From contig NZ_JBEWXT010000001.1 of assembly GCF_040538665.1 (NCBI RefSeq), positions 1,824,501 through 1,888,500 on the forward strand: 64,000 nucleotides of DNA, given 5' to 3'. Below the pieces are notes generated by a model. It was not told the DNA's origin, ran no database searches, and saw nothing but the letters and a program-made list of their open reading frames with translations. This DNA is from Aureibaculum sp. 2308TA14-22 (lineage in GTDB: Bacteria; Bacteroidota; Bacteroidia; Flavobacteriales; Flavobacteriaceae). Numbering within the stretch: the stretch's first letter is position 1; the number at the start of each line of letters is the position of its first letter. Shown piece after piece: positions 60,729-64,000 of this stretch. The position numbers and the translations under genes were made by a program.

Positions 60729-62651
60729 ATGGAAAGAAGACAGTTTATCGGAGTAATAGGTAGCTCAAGCCTATTCATCCTAGCTGGAGGAGTAACTTCG
60801 TGCAATACTACAAAAACAGAAGAGTTTGTTTTTTTAGAAGCTGAACAGTTTGCTGAACATGGCGGATGGGATTTAGACCAACAAGTAATGGATCAAATGG
60901 GCTCTCCTTATTTACTTGCACATGGCTTGGGTATTCCTGTTAAAGATGCAAAAACTGAAGTAGAATTTCCTTCACCTGGAAAGTATCGTGTTTGGGTTCG
61001 CACACGTGATTGGGTAGCTCCGTGGAAAGCTCCTGGTGCACCTGGAAAATTTCAAGTCCTAATAAATGATAAACCCTTAAATGAAACATTTGGCACCAAA
61101 GGAGCTGAATGGCATTGGCATAAAGGTGATGTAATTGAAGTGGATAAACAGACAAGTGTTGCCTTGCACGATTTAACCGGATTTGAGGGAAGATGTGATT
61201 CCATCCTCTTTTGTAAAGACTTAGATTTTGAACCCACAAATGATATTGAAGCTTTAACTAAATTCAGAAGGAATTTATTAGGGTTAAATGAAGAACCCAA
61301 AGATGGGGGTAGTTTTGACTTTGCAGTTATAGGTGGTGGTTTTGCAGGTACATGTGCGGCATTATCGGCTGCACGAAATGGATTAAATGTTGTATTAATA
61401 CAAGACCGACCTGTATTGGGAGGTAATGGCAGTTCTGAGGTTCGTGTTTGGCCAGAAGGGAAAACAAAACAAGAGCCTTTCCCTCATATAGGAGATATTG
61501 TTGAAGAAATAGCTCCCAAATTCGCAGAACCAAAATACGGATCAAGAAATGCAATAAATGGAGCATCATACAACGATGCTTTAAAACTAAAAATAGTAAA
61601 TGAAGAACCCCGAATAACGTTGTTATTAGAAGAACGTAGCATAAAAACAGAACATGATAATGGAAAAATTAACGCGGTAATCATTCAGAATACTAGAACA
61701 GGAATACGAAAACGTATAAAAGCAAATTACTTTGCAGATTGTACTGGAGATGCTGTGATAGGTCATTTAGCTGGTGCTGATTATGAAATTGCCAGTTCAG
61801 GAATTATGGGAATGTCTAATTTGTGGAACGTTCTTGATGCTTCAGATAAAGAAGAAGTGCTTAAATGTGAGTGTAAAGACAAGGCGGCTCTTACACTGTC
61901 TTGTGAAATTGGAGAAGTTGAACAACCATTTCCTCGCTGTCCTTGGGCAATTGATTTAAGTGATAAACCATTCCCTGGTAGAAAAAATTATAAAGGGCAA
62001 TGGGGTTCAGAAGATCCTTTAGGTAATTTAGGCGGATGGTTTTGGGAAAGTGGTTTTGATAAAAATCCAATTACCGATATAGAAAAAATAAGAGACCTTA
62101 ACTTTAGAGCAATGTATGGTGCATGGGACGCATTAAAAAATGTGGACAAACTTTATCCAAATCACCGATTGGGTTGGTGTGCTTTTATTGCAGGGAAACG
62201 AGAATCACGAAGACTTTTAGGTGATGTTATACTTGATGCCGACGACTTTAGAGAGCAGAAAGAATATGATGACCCAGCATTTCCTTGTTCTTGGCATATC
62301 GACATTCACAATCCACATGAAAGTTTTGATGATGATTTGAAAGGACAAGAATTTATTTCTAAAGCAACTACTGGAAAAGAATATATATATGAAGGTACGT
62401 ATTGGGCTCCATATAGAACCTTATATAGTAGAAATATAAGCAACTTGTTTATGGCTGGTAGAGATATTAGCGTCACAAAGGAAGGTCTAGGGCCTATCCG
62501 TGTAATGCGTACCTGTGGCATGATGGGTGAGGTAGTAGGTAAAGCTGCTTCAATATGTGTTAAACACAAAGCTTCTCCAAGAGAGGTTTATGATAAACAT
62601 CTCGACAAATTAAAAACACTGATGCATAAACCGGGTAGGGAACGTGTATGA
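60729..62651 (+). CDS. FAD-dependent oxidoreductase with an N-terminal carbohydrate-binding-like domain, Tat lipoprotein
   Basis: This 640-residue protein starts MERRQFIGVIGSSS with a twin-arginine motif and a lipobox ending in VTSC, so it is likely exported folded and lipidated. Residues about 35-160 form a beta-sandwich (YRVWVRTRDWVAPW, DLTGFEGRCDSILFCK) typical of carbohydrate-binding modules on such enzymes. From about residue 190 there is a GG-type FAD-binding domain (FAVIGGGFAGTCAALSAARNGLNVVLI, DRPVLGGNGSSEV). The substrate is unknown; related proteins occur in polysaccharide utilisation loci. Confidence 0.88.
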   Translation: MERRQFIGVIGSSSLFILAGGVTSCNTTKTEEFVFLEAEQFAEHGGWDLDQQVMDQMGSPYLLAHGLGIPVKDAKTEVEFPSPGKYRVWVRTRDWVAPWKAPGAPGKFQVLINDKPLNETFGTKGAEWHWHKGDVIEVDKQTSVALHDLTGFEGRCDSILFCKDLDFEPTNDIEALTKFRRNLLGLNEEPKDGGSFDFAVIGGGFAGTCAALSAARNGLNVVLIQDRPVLGGNGSSEVRVWPEGKTKQEPFPHIGDIVEEIAPKFAEPKYGSRNAINGASYNDALKLKIVNEEPRITLLLEERSIKTEHDNGKINAVIIQNTRTGIRKRIKANYFADCTGDAVIGHLAGADYEIASSGIMGMSNLWNVLDASDKEEVLKCECKDKAALTLSCEIGEVEQPFPRCPWAIDLSDKPFPGRKNYKGQWGSEDPLGNLGGWFWESGFDKNPITDIEKIRDLNFRAMYGAWDALKNVDKLYPNHRLGWCAFIAGKRESRRLLGDVILDADDFREQKEYDDPAFPCSWHIDIHNPHESFDDDLKGQEFISKATTGKEYIYEGTYWAPYRTLYSRNISNLFMAGRDISVTKEGLGPIRVMRTCGMMGEVVGKAASICVKHKASPREVYDKHLDKLKTLMHKPGRERV

Positions 62652-62667
62652 ATTGATAACTATTAAA

Positions 62668-62704
62668 TTAAAACTTGATTTTATCAATAAAAAAGATAAC
62701 CTTG
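62668..62704 (+). repeat. Shared upstream element, copy B (AraC gene)
   Basis: This copy of the element at 60617-60654 contains a perfect TTGAT-TTT-ATCAA inverted repeat followed by ATAAAAAAGATAACCTT. It starts 17 bp after the flavoprotein stop and ends 57 bp before the AraC ATG. It may be the binding site of the AraC protein itself. Confidence 0.6.
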
Positions 62705-62760
62705 CAATTACTTTTTTTAAAAATCAAAGTGCTATAAATAAAGTTGGAAACCAAATTAGA

Positions 62761-63519
62761 ATGACCAAAAAAAGCACATATAAAGAATTAAAACCTTCAT
62801 CTGAATTGCAGGAATTTGTTCATTCCTTCTGGATGCACAAAAATAACTCTGATAAATATGTACCTGCAACTATATCTCCTGATAGTTTTTTTAAGATAAT
62901 TTTTATTGTTAGCAATTCCGAAATTATAAATTATTTTATGACGGGGCTTTGGACAGAACAAAAAGATTTTTCCTTTCCTCCAAATGCAACCGTGTACGGA
63001 TGTAGATTGAAGCTGTTAGCTCCTGAATTTTTATTGGGAAATGAGATTGCATCTATCCGAAATAAGTTGAAACAACTTAATTTGTCTTACCTAAATATTG
63101 AAAATTTTAATCTTTCAGAATTCGAAACCGCAGTAAAACAATGGGAGGTTGAACTACTAAAAACAAAACCTGAAAAAGCGATTCCGGGAAATAAAATAAG
63201 GTTGTCTCAATTACTTTACAAAGTAAATGGTGGCATTTCCGTATCTGAAGTTTCCGAACAAATATATTGGGCAAGTCGTCAAATAAACAGGTATCTTAAC
63301 AAGTACCTTGGGGTATCATTAAAAACTTACCTTAGTATACAAAGGTGTTATGATTCTTACATTCATATAAGAGAGGGAAGGCTTTACCCCGAAAAAAATT
63401 ATTATGATCAAGCACATTTTATCAGAGAGGTGAAAAAACATACTGGAAAAACTCCTAGAGTTCTAAACGAACTTCAAAACGACCAATTTATACAATTAAA
63501 AAATATACAGAAGAAATAG
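62761..63519 (+). CDS. AraC-family transcriptional regulator with an N-terminal DUF6597 domain
   Basis: This 252-residue protein has an N-terminal sensor-like domain (YKELKPSSELQEFVHSFWMHKNN) and a C-terminal AraC DNA-binding domain with two helix-turn-helix motifs (SVSEVSEQIYWASRQINRYLNKYLGVSLKTYL, then YDQAHFIREVKKHTGKTPR). The start at 62761 (MTKKSTYKEL) is chosen over a frame beginning at 62644, which would run through the shared upstream element. It lies downstream of the flavoprotein gene. Confidence 0.88.
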   Translation: MTKKSTYKELKPSSELQEFVHSFWMHKNNSDKYVPATISPDSFFKIIFIVSNSEIINYFMTGLWTEQKDFSFPPNATVYGCRLKLLAPEFLLGNEIASIRNKLKQLNLSYLNIENFNLSEFETAVKQWEVELLKTKPEKAIPGNKIRLSQLLYKVNGGISVSEVSEQIYWASRQINRYLNKYLGVSLKTYLSIQRCYDSYIHIREGRLYPEKNYYDQAHFIREVKKHTGKTPRVLNELQNDQFIQLKNIQKK

Positions 63520-63541
63520 TTTTGTCAAAAAATTATTTCTA

Positions 63542-64000
63542 ATGAAACAATCAATACTTTATTTAGCATTATGTTTTCTTATCATAAGTTGTGGGAAAGA
63601 AACCAAAAAAGAACAAACTGAAGAAAAATCTAAATCAGAAACAACCTCAATTAAATCTTCTGAATTTGGTAAAACCAATTATGCCATTGTTTGGAATTGG
63701 GCAACAAAAGATACTCAATTGGTGTCTGATAATTCGGTTCAGATATCAAGTGAACTTACAGATTTATGGAAAAAAGACGTAGTAGAAAATATCTATTACA
63801 ATAGTGAAGGAACTTCTGACAAACTAGCCAATTTCCCTAATATTTCATTCCTCTTAAATGCACAATCCGAACAAGAAGCCAAAACAATTTTAAACAAATT
63901 GACGGTAGTGGAAAAAGGGATTGCCAAATATACTGTTCATAAAGTTGGCACCAAATGGTTAGGTAGAAACAAAGAAGCCATAGACAAAAATGGATTAAAA
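63542..64000 (+). CDS. Lipoprotein of unknown function (partial)
   Basis: This open frame of 153 codons runs off the right edge. The start is a lipoprotein signal (LALCFLIISC, Cys at about residue 17), followed by a Lys/Glu/Ser/Thr-rich spacer. A domain then begins FGKTNYAIVWNWATKDTQLVSDNSVQISSEL. No family is recognised in the visible part. It starts 22 bp after the AraC gene on the same strand. Confidence 0.8.
   Translation, partial: MKQSILYLALCFLIISCGKETKKEQTEEKSKSETTSIKSSEFGKTNYAIVWNWATKDTQLVSDNSVQISSELTDLWKKDVVENIYYNSEGTSDKLANFPNISFLLNAQSEQEAKTILNKLTVVEKGIAKYTVHKVGTKWLGRNKEAIDKNGLK

Noticed and set aside
62644-62760. Longer N-terminus for the AraC regulator
   Set aside because: This stretch contains the repeated 38-bp element and would add 39 residues that do not look like the DUF6597 domain.
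1-64000. CRISPR array, prophage or IS element
   Set aside because: No regular direct repeats with spacers, no transposase, integrase or phage structural gene was seen on either strand.

Overview
The window is typical of a Flavobacteriaceae chromosome (Bacteroidota). It is AT-rich and has many lipoproteins with a Bacteroidota-style lipobox. It carries BshB1, a fused ResB-CcsA, a fused CcoN-CcoO, KdsC, and promoters of the form TAnnTTTG instead of E. coli-type -10 boxes. No insertion sequence, phage or CRISPR array was found. The species cannot be named from the sequence alone.

Layout. 1-780: start of a secreted protein (cut by the window edge) and a tRNA-His locus broken up by palindromic repeats. 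780-8145: a TPR lipoprotein, BshB1 and an RND efflux operon. 8146-21681: ordinary chromosomal genes, including sterol desaturase, trans-sulfuration enzyme, MATE, ResB-CcsA, KdsC and YihY. 21926-24214: ribosomal protein S1 with an unusual DUF2853-like N-terminal domain. 24460-55706: a roughly 31-kb low-oxygen and denitrification region. 55859-60620: TrmH, a sirtuin, rpsF-rpsR-rplI and a second sterol desaturase. 60729-64000: a Tat-lipoprotein flavoprotein, an AraC regulator and a truncated lipoprotein.

The central region is the main interest. It holds four universal stress proteins, an FMN-binding protein, HemN, an Rrf2/NsrR-like regulator and a clade II nos cluster (fasciclin lipoprotein, cytochrome c, nosZ, a NosB-like protein, nosL, a cupin, nosDFY). 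It also holds a cNOR cluster (norCB, norQ, norD, NorE- and NorF-like proteins), the cbb3 oxidase genes (ccoS-ccoNO-ccoQ-ccoP and ccoG-fixH-safE), ccoI and an Fnr/Crp regulator. The genes reduce NO to N2O to N2 and respire oxygen at low concentration. No nitrite or nitrate reductase is present in the window.

Reading the intergenic DNA gives a regulatory model. A palindrome close to ATGACAnnTrTCAT lies upstream of usp1, usp4/hemN, the nos operon, ccoS, ccoI and ccoG. In six cases its centre is exactly 36.5 bp from the last base of a TAnnTTTG-like element, which places an Fnr-type activator near -42. At the fnr gene the same palindrome sits much closer to the -7 element, which suggests autorepression. 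A second palindrome, AAAGAT-N6-ATCTTT, occurs only in front of the rrf2 gene and in the norC leader, so it is a candidate operator for the NsrR-like repressor.

Other notable structure: a tRNA-His 5' fragment with an 18-bp palindrome in its D-loop; a hypothetical gene flanked by a perfect 16-bp inverted repeat; and a roughly 38-bp element shared by the upstream regions of the AraC gene and its neighbouring flavoprotein gene.
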